Assembly (NCBI GenBank): GCA_038326325.1 | Contig: JBBQJW010000008.1 | Coordinates: 88,523 to 152,522 of the forward strand | DNA from: UBA10324 sp038326325 | GTDB taxonomy: Bacteria > Bacteroidota > Bacteroidia > Chitinophagales > UBA10324 | DNA length: 64,000 nt | Direction of reading: 5' to 3' | Shown here: piece after piece, positions 23,925-34,024 of the stretch | Position numbering within the stretch: position 1 is the first letter of the stretch | Layout of the letters: every line of letters begins with the position of its first letter | Program-made: the position numbers and the translations under genes | Notes under the pieces: model-generated | Database searches by the model: none | Seen by the model: only the letters and a program-made list of their open reading frames with translations | What the model was told of the DNA's origin: nothing

Positions 23925-24800
23925 TTACTTCGTTTTCACTCTTTTTTCAAATAGCCCCAAAAGTAACTTCACATAATTGTCGCGAGTATTGATACTTATA
24001 TAATCTGCACCATTATTCAGAAAAGCAGCTCGGAAATAATTATAGCTATCATGAAATTGTTTAGCGTAAGCGGTTCGGGTTTTTATAGCAGAAGTATTTA
24101 CCCAAACTAATTTCCCCGTTTCTGCATCTGTAACACTCATTAAGCCAACATTCGGTAATTGTTTTTCGCGCTCATCATAAATATGTAAGCCAATCACATC
24201 GTGCTTGCGTGCTGCAATCCGAAACATCGGACCATATTTTTGCGACATAAAATCAGACACTACAAAAACAACGCTTCGCTTTTTCATTACATTATTCAGA
24301 AAATGAAGAGCCAGATTGAGATTGGTTCCTCTTGATTCTGGAGTAAATTCAAGTAACTCCCGAATGATGCGCAGAATATGCGAGCGACCTTTTTTTGGTG
24401 GAATATATTTTTCAACTCTATTAGTAAAAAAAATAACACCCACTTTATCATTATTACTAATGGCAGAATAAGCAAGCAGCGCACTGATTTCAACAGTCAG
24501 TTCTTTCTTTGATTGTTTGTAGGCGCCGAACAGTGATGAGCCGCTCACATCAATCATAAGCAACACATTCAATTCACGATCTTCTTCAAAAACTTTTACA
24601 TACGGATGATTGAGTTTTGCTGTAACAGTCCAGTCAATGAAGCTGGTTTCATCTCCCGGTTGGTATTCTCGCACTTCGGCAAACGAAATTCCGCGACCTT
24701 TAAATGCACTGTGATATTCTCCGGCAAAAATGCGGCTGCTTAGCCCCTTGGTTTTTATTTCAATCTTTCGAACCTTCTTTAATAATTCAGCCGACTCCAT
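23925..24800 (-). CDS. DUF58 protein of the Bat/MoxR operon
   Basis: This 291-residue protein carries the DUF58 signature: SRIFAGEYHSAFKGRGISFAEVREYQPGDETSFIDWTVTAKLNHPYVKVFEEDRE. A VWA-like domain follows (LLMIDVSGSSLFG, VFVVSDFM). It is cytoplasmic and encoded immediately after moxR, the usual order. DUF58 proteins act with MoxR ATPases in assembling or activating partners such as the VWA membrane proteins encoded downstream. Confidence 0.93.
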   Translation of the reverse strand: MESAELLKKVRKIEIKTKGLSSRIFAGEYHSAFKGRGISFAEVREYQPGDETSFIDWTVTAKLNHPYVKVFEEDRELNVLLMIDVSGSSLFGAYKQSKKELTVEISALLAYSAISNNDKVGVIFFTNRVEKYIPPKKGRSHILRIIRELLEFTPESRGTNLNLALHFLNNVMKKRSVVFVVSDFMSQKYGPMFRIAARKHDVIGLHIYDEREKQLPNVGLMSVTDAETGKLVWVNTSAIKTRTAYAKQFHDSYNYFRAAFLNNGADYISINTRDNYVKLLLGLFEKRVKTK

Positions 24801-24850
24801 TTATTTTAAGTTTTTAAAACAGTTTAATTTTCTAAATACTTAAAATCATT

Positions 24851-25852
24851 TCAGGGAACTGTAACAGTTTTTAAAACCTCACCGATAATTTCATCAGTGG
24901 TAATATTTTCTGCTTCTGCTTCGTAGGTCATTCCGATGCGATGGCGCAATACATCGTGACAAACTTCCTGCACATCTTCTGGCAATACATAGCCACGATG
25001 CTTCATAAATGCAAGCGCTTTGGATGCCAGCGCAAGATTGATACTTCCACGAGGAGAGCTTCCGTACTGTAGCAGTTTTTGAAGCTTGGAGAGTTTGTAT
25101 TTTTCAGGGAACCGTGTAGCGAATACAATATTTATAATGTACTCCTCCACTTTTTTATCAAGATATACATCGCGAATTACTTTTCGAGCCTGAAGAATCT
25201 GCAATGGCGAAATCACTTTTTTTATTACCGATTTTTCGTTTGAAATATTCTGCCGCATCACGATCACTTCTTCTTCCGGACTTGGATATGTTATAATGAG
25301 TTTCATCATAAATCTATCCACCTGCGCTTCAGGTAATGGATAAGTTCCTTCCTGTTCAATCGGATTTTGCGTGGCAAGTACGAGAAACGGGTCGTCGAGT
25401 GTGTAAGTGATATCGCCAATGGTTATTTGTCGTTCCTGCATCGCTTGTAAAAGTGCGCTCTGCACTTTTGCCGATGCGCGATTTATTTCATCAGCCAAAA
25501 CAAAATTTGAAAAGATGGGACCTTGCTTAACAGTGAATTCATTTTTCTGATGATTATAAATCATTGTGCCTAACAAATCAGAAGGCAATAAATCCGGAGT
25601 GAATTGAATGCGATTAAATTTCACATCAATCGCAGCCGATAACGATTTTATAGCAAGTGTTTTTGCCAGGCCGGGCACACCTTCAAGAAGGACATGCCCG
25701 TCTGAAAGCACTGCAAGTATCAATCGTTCAATCATGTATTGCTGACCAACAATTGTTTTGTTTATCTCTTTCGTGAGTGATTCAATAAATAAACTTTCGT
25801 GCGCTACACGCTCGGTCAGTTTTTGTATTTCTGATGTTAAGAGTATTTCCAT
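24851..25852 (-). CDS. MoxR-type AAA+ ATPase
   Basis: The 333-residue protein has the MoxR AAA+ pattern: Walker A GVPGLAKT, sensor and Walker B in FVLADEINRASAKVQSALLQAMQE, LATQNPIEQEGTYPLPEAQVDRFMMK, and the arginine-rich GSSPRGSINLALASKALA. It is the first gene of the Bat operon, 50 bp before the DUF58 gene. Such ATPases are chaperone-like and needed for maturation or function of the VWA proteins encoded with them. Confidence 0.94.
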   Translation of the reverse strand: MEILLTSEIQKLTERVAHESLFIESLTKEINKTIVGQQYMIERLILAVLSDGHVLLEGVPGLAKTLAIKSLSAAIDVKFNRIQFTPDLLPSDLLGTMIYNHQKNEFTVKQGPIFSNFVLADEINRASAKVQSALLQAMQERQITIGDITYTLDDPFLVLATQNPIEQEGTYPLPEAQVDRFMMKLIITYPSPEEEVIVMRQNISNEKSVIKKVISPLQILQARKVIRDVYLDKKVEEYIINIVFATRFPEKYKLSKLQKLLQYGSSPRGSINLALASKALAFMKHRGYVLPEDVQEVCHDVLRHRIGMTYEAEAENITTDEIIGEVLKTVTVP

Positions 25853-25924
25853 GGGATGAAGGTAATCGAGAATAGCTGGACAAAAATTGTATCAACTACC
25901 AATCCAAAAGAAATGAGGAGGAGA

Positions 25925-25948
25925 AAAACAAAACCCTGTGTTAGGGTT
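25925..25948 (-). terminator. Terminator of the tmRNA gene
   Basis: On the minus strand AACCCT pairs with AGGGTT around AACAC, followed by TTGTTTTT. It lies 25 bp after the tmRNA 3' end. Confidence 0.75.
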
Positions 25949-25972
25949 CAACAAAGGGTTCATTTTTTAAAG

Positions 25973-26339
25973 TGGAGCTGCAGGGATTTGAACCCTGGTC
26001 CAGACAATGCCATTATAAGTTTTCTACATGTTTATCGGCGCTTGATTGTCGGAAGGAAGCAGGTGCAACGCAACCAAACTTCAAACTTATCTTTCATTGT
26101 GTCTCGCTCAACTTAAAAAGATAAAAGTTAAACCAACCTGATTTTTCGAAGTTCTGGCCGCGGCTTCTCAGGTAAAATCCACGGGGAACTGAAAGCGGCT
26201 AATCGCGTTGCGATTAAGCGGCCATTCTGTAAGAAGTATTGCCAGTTATGGCGTCGAGGGATAGATATTTCAGAGCTTGCCCCACAATGCTCTACATGCT
26301 TGCTTACAAAGAACGATGCTGTCAATTCCGGTCAGCCCC
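25973..26339 (-). ncRNA. ssrA: Transfer-messenger RNA (tmRNA)
   Basis: The 5' end GGGGCTG (26339-26333) pairs with CAGCTCC at the 3' end to form the alanine-tRNA-like acceptor stem with a G-U pair at position 3. The 3' part contains the T-arm GGGTTCAAATCCC. The tag frame on the minus strand reads GNTSYRMAA followed by TAA (26243-26214), preceded by TAACT, which matches the TAGTC-type resume context. With the alanine brought by tmRNA itself, the tag is AGNTSYRMAA. The RNA is about 367 nt, the usual size, and the 3' CCA is not encoded. It rescues stalled ribosomes with SmpB. Confidence 0.95.
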
Positions 26340-26519
26340 GGGTAGTTATGAAAAGCAAATGTAACAGTCGGAAATTCATTGAACGAAAAAATAATTTGCA
26401 GCCTTTGAATTCATTCATGAAAAATATTTGCAAATGATTTTTAGCGTTGGGAAGTAATTCTTGTGTGAATGAATAAAAATATTTTGCCGATTACATTTGC
26501 CGCCGTCAAAAAAATGTGA

Positions 26520-27713
26520 ATGAAAATTGCTTTAATCAGAGAAGGAAAAACACCTGTTGATACCCGTGTTGCATTTTCACCCGAGCAATGTGTGTGGCTG
26601 ATGAATAAATATCCTGAGTTACAGATTGTGGTTCAGCCATCTGATGTTCGCTGTTACACCAACGATGATTACGAAAGTGAAGGAATTATTTTGCAGGAAG
26701 ATATTTCTGATGCGGATATTTTAATGGGAATAAAAGAAGTGCCGAAGGAACAATTGATTTCCGGAAAAAAATATCTCTTCTTTTCGCACACCATAAAAAA
26801 GCAATCCCATAATCAGGAGTTGCTGAAAACAATTCTGAAAAAAAATATTCAGCTCATAGATTATGAATGTTTAGTTTGGGAAAACGGAGAGCGCATTCTC
26901 GGCTTTGGATTTTTTGCCGGAATAATTGGAACTCACAATGCATTTCTAACCTATGGAAAAAGATATAAGCTGTTTGATTTGAAACCCGCATATCAATGCA
27001 GTGATTATAAAGAAATGCTGGAGCAATACAAACAGATAAAAATTCCACCGATAAAAATTGCAGTGACTGGAACAGGAAGAGTAGCTCGCGGAGTTTTTGA
27101 ATTGCTGGAGAAATTAAATATCCGCATTGTGAGCGTTCAGAATTACCTGACAAAAACTTTTGACGAACCTGTTTTTGTTGTGCTGAATACTTCGCAGTTA
27201 TATGAACGCACGGATGGAAAATCATTTAACCGTGAAGAGTTTCACAATCATCCTGAACAATATGAATCTGCCTTTCTTCCGTTCGCGAAAGTGACTAACC
27301 TTTTTATCAATTCTATTTACTGGTCGCCGAATGCTCCGCAGTTTTTTGAGAAGGAAGACATGCGCTCACCCGATTTTAAAATAAAAGTGATAGCTGATAT
27401 TACCTGTGATGTAAATGGTTCGGTTCCTTCCACCATTCGCGATACGAGCATCGAGAATCCCGTATTCGGTTATAATCCAGCGACTGAAAATGAAGAAACT
27501 CCATACCAGCCGCAGGGCATTGATGTGATGGCAGTAAGTAATCTCCCGAACGAATTGCCTCGCGAAGCATCAGCCGAATTCGGAAACAAGTTGATTGAAT
27601 ATGTGATGGAAGAATTGATAGAACATGAAAGCAATATTGTCGAACGCGCTTCAATTACCAAGAATGGAAAGTTGACGCCGCGCTTTGATTACCTGAGTGA
27701 TTATATTCTGTAA
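26520..27713 (+). CDS. Saccharopine dehydrogenase (LYS1-like)/alanine dehydrogenase-family protein
   Basis: The 397-residue protein starts with the alanine dehydrogenase/PNT N-terminal pattern (KIALIREGKTPVDTRVAFSPEQ). Further motifs are ADILMGIKEVPKEQL, FFSHTIKKQ, an NAD-binding Rossmann element (IAVTGTGRVARGVFELL) and FIADITCDVNGSVPSTIRDTSI. This combination is that of lysine-forming saccharopine dehydrogenase (LYS1) and its bacterial relatives. A catabolic or another amino-acid role is possible. It is 18 bp upstream of purT on the same strand. Confidence 0.8.
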   Translation: MKIALIREGKTPVDTRVAFSPEQCVWLMNKYPELQIVVQPSDVRCYTNDDYESEGIILQEDISDADILMGIKEVPKEQLISGKKYLFFSHTIKKQSHNQELLKTILKKNIQLIDYECLVWENGERILGFGFFAGIIGTHNAFLTYGKRYKLFDLKPAYQCSDYKEMLEQYKQIKIPPIKIAVTGTGRVARGVFELLEKLNIRIVSVQNYLTKTFDEPVFVVLNTSQLYERTDGKSFNREEFHNHPEQYESAFLPFAKVTNLFINSIYWSPNAPQFFEKEDMRSPDFKIKVIADITCDVNGSVPSTIRDTSIENPVFGYNPATENEETPYQPQGIDVMAVSNLPNELPREASAEFGNKLIEYVMEELIEHESNIVERASITKNGKLTPRFDYLSDYIL

Positions 27714-27731
27714 GAAAAAATAATTTCATCA

Positions 27732-28898
27732 ATGCGAAAAAAAATCCTCCTTCTTGGCTCCGGTGAATTAGGAAAAGAATTTGCGATCGCCTGTCAACGG
27801 TTGGGGCAATATGTGATCGCGGTTGATTCGTATGCGGGTGCCCCGGCAATGCAGGTTGCACAAGAATTCGAAGTGATTGATATGCTGAATGGAGATGCGC
27901 TCGATAAAGTTGTCGCAAAACATCAACCCGATATTATTGTTCCGGAAATTGAAGCGATTCGAACCGAGCGGTTTTATGATTATGAACAGAAAGGAATTCA
28001 GGTAGTGCCGAGCGCGCGCGCCGCGAATTTCACAATGAACAGAAAAGCGATTCGCGATTTGGCGTCTAAGGAATTAGCACTTCGCACGGCGAAATATTTT
28101 TACGCTGAAACGATTGACGAATTCAAAAAAGCGATTGACGAAATTGGAATTCCGTGCGTGGTGAAACCATTGATGAGTAGCAGTGGCAAGGGACAAAGTG
28201 TGGTGAAATCAGTGTCTGATATTGATCACTCATGGAATTACGCGATGGAAGGAAGTCGCGGCGATTTAAAAGTTGTGATTGTGGAAGAGTTCATAAAATT
28301 TTATGAAGAAATTACTTTGCTCACTGTTACACAACGGAATGGTGTTACACTTTTCTGTCCGCCCATCGGACACAGACAAGAGCGCGGAGACTATCAGGAA
28401 AGTTGGCAGCCATGCGCGATGAGTATAACAGATTTAAAAGAAGCGCAAGAGATGGCGCGGAAAGTAACGGCCGCTTTAACAGGTTTCGGAATATGGGGAG
28501 TGGAATTTTTCCTGACTGACAATGGAGTTTACTTCAGCGAACTTTCGCCTCGACCGCATGATACCGGAATGGTAACACTCGCCAACTCGCAAAACTTCAA
28601 TGAGTTTGAATTGCACGCACGAGCGGTTTTAGGATTACCGATTCCTGAAATCACATTAGAGAAGGCAGCAGCAAGCGCTGTGATATTAGCGACTGAAGAA
28701 AATAATAATCAATCGAAATATTCCGGATTGAATGAAGCCGCCTCGATTCCAAAATCAGATTTTAAATTATTCGGAAAACCTACGACAAGAAAATATCGTC
28801 GCATGGGTGTTACACTCGCTTTCGATAAAGTTGGAACATCAACTGATGAGTTAAGAAAGCGCGCGAAGGAAGTTGCCGATAAAATAAAAGTGGGTTAA
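27732..28898 (+). CDS. purT: Formate-dependent phosphoribosylglycinamide formyltransferase
   Basis: The 388-residue protein is an ATP-grasp enzyme: KILLLGSGELGKEFAIACQRLGQYVIAVDSYAGAPAMQVA at the N-terminus, the metal and ATP motifs CVVKPLMSSSGKGQSVV and GIWGVEFFLTDNGVYFSELSPRPHDTGMVTL, and the length of PurT. It makes formyl-GAR from GAR, formate and ATP in purine synthesis. It overlaps the aminotransferase gene, which runs toward it, by 4 bp at the stop codons. Confidence 0.95.
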   Translation: MRKKILLLGSGELGKEFAIACQRLGQYVIAVDSYAGAPAMQVAQEFEVIDMLNGDALDKVVAKHQPDIIVPEIEAIRTERFYDYEQKGIQVVPSARAANFTMNRKAIRDLASKELALRTAKYFYAETIDEFKKAIDEIGIPCVVKPLMSSSGKGQSVVKSVSDIDHSWNYAMEGSRGDLKVVIVEEFIKFYEEITLLTVTQRNGVTLFCPPIGHRQERGDYQESWQPCAMSITDLKEAQEMARKVTAALTGFGIWGVEFFLTDNGVYFSELSPRPHDTGMVTLANSQNFNEFELHARAVLGLPIPEITLEKAAASAVILATEENNNQSKYSGLNEAASIPKSDFKLFGKPTTRKYRRMGVTLAFDKVGTSTDELRKRAKEVADKIKVG

Positions 28899-30124
28899 AC
28901 AGTAGCGCTCACACTTTTATTTTTAATAACTCTCCCCGGATAAACTTTCAGCGCTTCATCTAAACACTCCATGGCGTTTTTCAAATCTTCCTTGTTCAGC
29001 ACATACGCCAAGCGCACCTCATTTTTCCCTTTTCCGGGAGTAGAATAAAATCCGGTTGCAGGTGCAAGCATTACAGTTTGGTTCTTGTACGAAAAAGATT
29101 CCAACAACCACTGACAGAATTTATCGGAGTCGTCAATTGGTAAACTTGCAATTGTATAAAATGCACCACCAGGTTTCGGACATGTAACACCTTCCATTTT
29201 ATTCAACGAGTCAACAGTCAGGTTCCGTCGGCTGATATATTCTTTATTAATTTCTTCGAAATAATTATCAGCAACTTTCAATGCTGCTTCAGAAGCAATT
29301 TGTCCGAAAGTCGGCGGCGATAATCTCGCCTGTGCAAACTTTAGCATCGTATTCATCAACTCTTCATTGCGCGTAATCACACAACCCACGCGCGCGCCAC
29401 ACATGCTGAATCGTTTTGAAACTGAATCAATTACCACTACATTTTTTTCCAATCCCTCCAGATTCAAAACAGAGAAATGTTTCTTTCCATCGTAACAGAA
29501 ATCACGATACACTTCATCAACAAAAAAGAAAAGATCATACTTGATAACTAACTTTCTTAGTTCATTTAATTCTTTTTCAGAATATAAATAACCGGTAGGG
29601 TTATTCGGATTGCAAATCAGAATCGCTTTTGTTTTATCCGTGATTTGTTTTTCAAAATCAGAAATAGGAGGCAACGCAAAACTTGTTTCAATGTGTGATG
29701 TAACAGGCACGACATTAATATTCGCCGCGCAAGCGAATCCATTGTAGTTCGCGTAAAAAGGTTCCGGAATAATTATTTCGTCACTGGAATTCATACAACT
29801 CATCATAGCAAACGAGAGTGCTTCAGAACCGCCGGTCGTAATAATCACCTGCGAATAGTCAATGTCAATTTTATACTTGCTTTTATAATTCTCAGCAGTC
29901 GCTTTTCGGTAACTTTCAATTCCGGCGCTATGACTGTATTCCAATACTTTGAAATCAATATTGCGCATCGCATCAAAAACTTCTTGCGGAGTTTCAATAT
30001 CGGGCTGACCAATATTCAGGTGATAAACTTTTTTTCCTTCCTTCTTAGCGTGTTCTGCAAACGGAACTAATTTCCGAATGGGAGAGGCAGGCATTTGTTG
30101 TCCTTTATTTGAAATTTTCGGCAT
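28895..30124 (-). CDS. Class I pyridoxal-phosphate aminotransferase (aspartate type)
   Basis: The 409-residue protein begins MPKISNKGQQMPASPIRKLVPFA. It carries the fold-type I motifs: NIGQPD, TTGGSEAL, ICNPNNPTGYLYS, VDEVYRDF, the PLP-binding Lys in DSVSKRFSMCGARVG, and R in GKGKNEVRLAYV. The start is set at the internal ATG 30124 because the eight residues before it (MEFFYFCT) do not match the family. The substrate is most likely aspartate. The gene converges on purT. Confidence 0.9.
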   Translation of the reverse strand: MPKISNKGQQMPASPIRKLVPFAEHAKKEGKKVYHLNIGQPDIETPQEVFDAMRNIDFKVLEYSHSAGIESYRKATAENYKSKYKIDIDYSQVIITTGGSEALSFAMMSCMNSSDEIIIPEPFYANYNGFACAANINVVPVTSHIETSFALPPISDFEKQITDKTKAILICNPNNPTGYLYSEKELNELRKLVIKYDLFFFVDEVYRDFCYDGKKHFSVLNLEGLEKNVVVIDSVSKRFSMCGARVGCVITRNEELMNTMLKFAQARLSPPTFGQIASEAALKVADNYFEEINKEYISRRNLTVDSLNKMEGVTCPKPGGAFYTIASLPIDDSDKFCQWLLESFSYKNQTVMLAPATGFYSTPGKGKNEVRLAYVLNKEDLKNAMECLDEALKVYPGRVIKNKSVSATV

Positions 30125-30190
30125 GGTACAAAAATAAAAAAACTCCACCGACTGCTCGATGGAGTTTTTATAAGTGAAAGATTTAGAATA

Positions 30191-30694
30191 CTATTTAGGA
30201 GTAGTCTGCATCATGTTAGGTTGTTGCTCAGGAGTTGTTTGTTCAACCGGTGCAGCATCAACAGAACCTTTAATGTAAATAACCTTGGTAGGAGTTTTTG
30301 CATTAGAAGTAATAGTGATTGACTTGTTGAAGCTACCTGCATGAGCAGCATTGTAAGTAACAGAAATCATATCTGATTTACCAGGAAGAATAGGTTCTTT
30401 AGGCCACTTTGGTGAGGTGCAACCGCAAGAAGTCTGAACATTAGTAATTACGATTGGCTCTTTACCCACATTGGTAAAAGTGAAATCGTGAGTAACAGGT
30501 TTGTTCTGAGGAATGTTAGTGAAATCCCAGGTTTCTTCTGCGAGTTTGAAGTCACCAGCGTTTGGATTATCAGGTGCAACTACCGGTGCCGGAGCTGTTG
30601 TTCCTGTTGTTCCCTGTACAGGAGTTGTTGTTTGTGCGAATGAAACACCAGTTACAAAAGCCAGTGTAATCATAGTTGCGAAGATTCTTTTCAT
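30191..30694 (-). CDS. DUF1573 secreted protein (downstream copy)
   Basis: The 167-residue protein has a signal peptide (MKRIFATMITLAFVTGVSFAQ), a Thr/Pro/Ala-rich linker and one DUF1573 domain with the family core: WDFTNIPQNKPVTHDFTFTNVGKEPIVITNVQTSCGCTSPKWPKEPILPGKSDMISV. A Gln/Thr/Pro-rich tail ends it. DUF1573 is an immunoglobulin-like ASH-type domain, exported, of unknown role. A longer frame begins at 30832 but lacks a signal peptide at its start, so 30694 is used. It is a tandem paralogue of the next gene. Confidence 0.88.
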   Translation of the reverse strand: MKRIFATMITLAFVTGVSFAQTTTPVQGTTGTTAPAPVVAPDNPNAGDFKLAEETWDFTNIPQNKPVTHDFTFTNVGKEPIVITNVQTSCGCTSPKWPKEPILPGKSDMISVTYNAAHAGSFNKSITITSNAKTPTKVIYIKGSVDAAPVEQTTPEQQPNMMQTTPK

Positions 30695-30773
30695 TTTCTT
30701 GGATTTTTTAGAGTTTAAAAGTTTATTAATTGGTTTTCGAAATTTGCAATGATGGTGCCAAAAGAAAGGAATA

Positions 30774-31235
30774 TTATTGATGATTAGAAGTTTTTTTGAT
30801 TGAATCTGATTTTGCATCGTTGAATTTTTCATTTAACAATTCGCCCTGAATGTAAATATCCATTTGTGGCACAGTAGCATTAGAATAAATGTGAAGTGGT
30901 TTCATGATATGACCATATCCAATATCAGATTTAAAAGTTGCCCAGATGGAACCTGATTGCCCTGGCAAAATCGGATCTTGTGTCCATCGCGGAGTGGTAC
31001 AACCGCAACCTCTTACCACATCGCTAATTACTAATGGTTTATTTCCCGTGTTAGTCACTTTATATTCATGAGTAGTTGGTTGACCTTGCTTTACTGTTCC
31101 GAAGTCAAATATTTTCTCTGATATTTTTAAAACGGCGCTGTCTTTTTTAACTGTAACAGTTTGTGCTTCTGATGAAATATTCAGCAGAAGAATGAATGAT
31201 AAAAATAAATTTATTGAGAGGTAAATTTTTTTCAC
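30774..31235 (-). CDS. DUF1573 secreted protein (upstream copy)
   Basis: The 153-residue protein has a signal peptide (LFLSFILLLNISSEAQ) and a DUF1573 domain (FDFGTVKQGQPTTHEYKVTNTGNKPLVISDVVRGCGCTTPRWTQDPILPGQ). It is about as long as its neighbour and has the same CGCT core. The pair probably arose by duplication. Each gene may have its own promoter, as they are separated by about 80 bp. The role is unknown. Confidence 0.88.
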   Translation of the reverse strand: MKKIYLSINLFLSFILLLNISSEAQTVTVKKDSAVLKISEKIFDFGTVKQGQPTTHEYKVTNTGNKPLVISDVVRGCGCTTPRWTQDPILPGQSGSIWATFKSDIGYGHIMKPLHIYSNATVPQMDIYIQGELLNEKFNDAKSDSIKKTSNHQ

Positions 31236-31423
31236 GATGGCTAATCTAAATCAAAGATGGAGATGAATTGCAAATCGGAATCCAAAAGTTTTTGTGAAAA
31301 AGAAATCTGATTACTTTTAGTCAGAATTTTTTTGAGGGAAATTATTTTTCCAACAAGAAAAATTTATCGTGATTAATTTTTGAAAATTTAATTTAGGTTT
31401 GAAGCCACAGCGAAAATTTTGTT

Positions 31424-33847
31424 ATGAAGAATCAACCACAACAAAGCATGACGGACAAATCATTGTCGTTCGACGATTTTAAAAAGGAAGTTCTAACTGA
31501 TTATAGAATGGCATGCCTTAGTCGTGAAGCAAGTTTATTAGGTCGAAAGGAAGTATTGACCGGCAAAGCCAAGTTCGGAATTTTCGGCGACGGAAAGGAA
31601 TTAGCACAAATCGCTATGGCGAAAGTTTTTCAGACTGGCGATTTCCGTTCGGGGTATTACCGCGACCAGACTTTTGCCTTGGCAACTGGCATTGCAACAT
31701 TCGAACAATTATTCTCTCAATTATATGCCGATGATAATTTAGAACGCGAACCACACAGTGGCGGTCGCATGATGAATGCGCATTTTGCAACTCGATTAGT
31801 TGATGAAAACGGTGAATGGAAAAATCACACAGAAACAAAAAACACTTCTGCCGATGCTTCACCAACTGCATCGCAAATGCCACGGGCATTGGGATTGGCG
31901 CTTGCATCAAAATTGTATCGCGGCTCTGAAGAATTAAAAAAATCAGAACAGTTTTCAATCAATGGTAATGAAGTCACCTTTGCAACAATCGGCGATGCAT
32001 CTACTTCCGAAGGACACTTTTGGGAAACATTGAATGCAGCTGGAGTAATGAAAGTGCCGTTAGCAATTTCAGTGTGGGATGATGGTTATGGAATTTCTGT
32101 CCCACAAAAATTTCAAACCACTAAAGAAAATATTTCTGAAATCGTAAGTGGTTTTCAAACTGATGAAAACGGAAATGGTGTTGACATTTATACAGTAAAT
32201 GGGTGGGATTATGCTGCACTAATCGAGTGTTACACCAAGGCAATTGCGAAAACAAGAGCTACGCATATTCCGTGCTTGATTCATGTGAAAGAATTAACGC
32301 AACCGCAAGGTCACTCGACTTCAGGCTCACACGAACGATACAAAACGAAGGAACGGTTAGAGTGGGAAAAAGAATTCGACTGTAACACTCAGATGCGCAA
32401 GTGGATTTTAAAAACTGCAATTGCATCAGCCGATGAGTTGGATGAAATAGAAAATGAATCACGCAAGTCGGTTCGTGATGCGGCTCGCAATGCACTCTTA
32501 GCTTTTAATCAACCACTAAAAGAAGAGCGCAACGAACTTGTAACATTGTTAGATGAACTTGCTTCACAAAGCGAACACAGCGAAATCATTCTTGAGAAAA
32601 AGGATGAACTCATTCGCATGCCTGATGCAATTCGAAAGGATGCATTAATTACTGCGAGAGAAATTTTGTTACTCACGCGAAACGAATCTTCATCAGCGCG
32701 AGCGCAACTATCTGATTGGAAAAATAATTATCTCGCTCATTGCAATCGAATTTACACATCGCACTTAACAAGCGAGTCACAACATTCAGCAATGAAAGTT
32801 GTTGAAGTAAAACCGGAATACACTGAGAACTCTTCATATGTAAACGGCTACGAAGTGTTGAATGCATTTTTCGACATCACTCTTGAGCGAAATGAAAATG
32901 TTGTTGCGTTCGGTGAAGATGTTGGTCGCATCGGCGATGTCAATCAGGGATTCGCTGGTTTACAGGCGAAGCACGGTGACCATCGCGTGTTCGACACCGG
33001 AATTCGCGAAGCAACTATTGTCGGGCAGGGAATAGGTTTGGCAATGCGCGGTTTTCGCCCCATTGCTGAAATTCAGTACCTCGATTATGTTTTATATGCG
33101 CTGCAAACTTTGAGTGATGATTTGGCTACACTGTTATATCGATCAGCGGGCGGACAGAAAGCGCCGCTCATTATTAGAACGCGCGGTCATCGCTTCGAGG
33201 GCATCTGGCATACCGGTTCGCCAATCGGCATGATTCTGAATTCCATTCGCGGCATTTATTTTTGTGTGCCGCGCAACATGACACAGGCGGCAGGATTTTA
33301 TAATACACTGTTACAGTCCGATGATCCCGCTCTTGTTATTGAGTGTTTGAATGGTTATCGGTTGAAAGAAAAACTTCCGACAAATATTGGCGACTTCACT
33401 GTTCCGCTCGGTGTACCTGAAGTCATTCGCGAAGGAGACGACATCACCATCGTTACTTATGGTTCGTGCTGCCGCGTTGCAGAAGAAGCGGCTGAAAAAG
33501 CTGCTTCAATAGGAATCTCCATTGAGATTGTGGATGTGCAAACACTGTTGCCTTTTGATATAAATCATTTGACAGTTGAGTCAATTAAAAAAACCAACCG
33601 TGTTATTTTCTTAGATGAAGATGTGCCGGGCGGTGCTTCTGCTTATATGATGCAAAAAGTTTTGGAGGAACAAAACGCATTGCAGTACCTCGACAGTTTA
33701 CCGAAAACAATTACTGCAAAAGAAAACCGCGGCGCTTATGCCAGCGACGGAAATTATTTCTGCAAGCCAAATGCTGAAGATGTGTTCGAAGCTTGTTATT
33801 ATATTATGCGAGAAAGCGATCCAAATAGTTTTCCTTCATTGGATTAA
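31424..33847 (+). CDS. 2-oxoacid dehydrogenase E1, fused alpha and beta subunits
   Basis: The 807-residue protein has an alpha-type half (about 1-385): GDGKELAQIAMAKVF, YYRDQTFALATG, and the thiamine-diphosphate motif GDASTSEGHFWETLNAA...WDDGYGISVP. The beta-type half (about 455-800) has FGEDVGRIGDVNQGF, DTGIREATIVGQGIGLAMRGFRPIAEIQY, RTRGHR and GSPIGMILNS. It is the E1 component of a branched-chain 2-oxoacid or pyruvate dehydrogenase complex. Such alpha-beta fusions are known in Bacteroidota. Substrate cannot be fixed from sequence. No E2 or E3 gene is adjacent. Confidence 0.92.
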   Translation: MKNQPQQSMTDKSLSFDDFKKEVLTDYRMACLSREASLLGRKEVLTGKAKFGIFGDGKELAQIAMAKVFQTGDFRSGYYRDQTFALATGIATFEQLFSQLYADDNLEREPHSGGRMMNAHFATRLVDENGEWKNHTETKNTSADASPTASQMPRALGLALASKLYRGSEELKKSEQFSINGNEVTFATIGDASTSEGHFWETLNAAGVMKVPLAISVWDDGYGISVPQKFQTTKENISEIVSGFQTDENGNGVDIYTVNGWDYAALIECYTKAIAKTRATHIPCLIHVKELTQPQGHSTSGSHERYKTKERLEWEKEFDCNTQMRKWILKTAIASADELDEIENESRKSVRDAARNALLAFNQPLKEERNELVTLLDELASQSEHSEIILEKKDELIRMPDAIRKDALITAREILLLTRNESSSARAQLSDWKNNYLAHCNRIYTSHLTSESQHSAMKVVEVKPEYTENSSYVNGYEVLNAFFDITLERNENVVAFGEDVGRIGDVNQGFAGLQAKHGDHRVFDTGIREATIVGQGIGLAMRGFRPIAEIQYLDYVLYALQTLSDDLATLLYRSAGGQKAPLIIRTRGHRFEGIWHTGSPIGMILNSIRGIYFCVPRNMTQAAGFYNTLLQSDDPALVIECLNGYRLKEKLPTNIGDFTVPLGVPEVIREGDDITIVTYGSCCRVAEEAAEKAASIGISIEIVDVQTLLPFDINHLTVESIKKTNRVIFLDEDVPGGASAYMMQKVLEEQNALQYLDSLPKTITAKENRGAYASDGNYFCKPNAEDVFEACYYIMRESDPNSFPSLD

Positions 33848-34024
33848 TAGAAAATACAGAGGCCAGATAATCAACAGAAAATATTCGTATTTATTTTCAC
33901 ATCATTTGTGAAATAAATTTTCATTGCATTTCATCTTCAAATTTCCCAAACTAAGTTTCACGAATACAATTAAAACAAAAAGATAAAAAGAGTAAATCTT
34001 CAAATCGTACTTTCGCCCGCACGA

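Noticed and set aside
25973..26050. An ordinary tRNA gene
   Set aside because: Only the T-arm and acceptor half are present locally; the matching 5' half lies 300 bp away with a tag frame between, so it is tmRNA.
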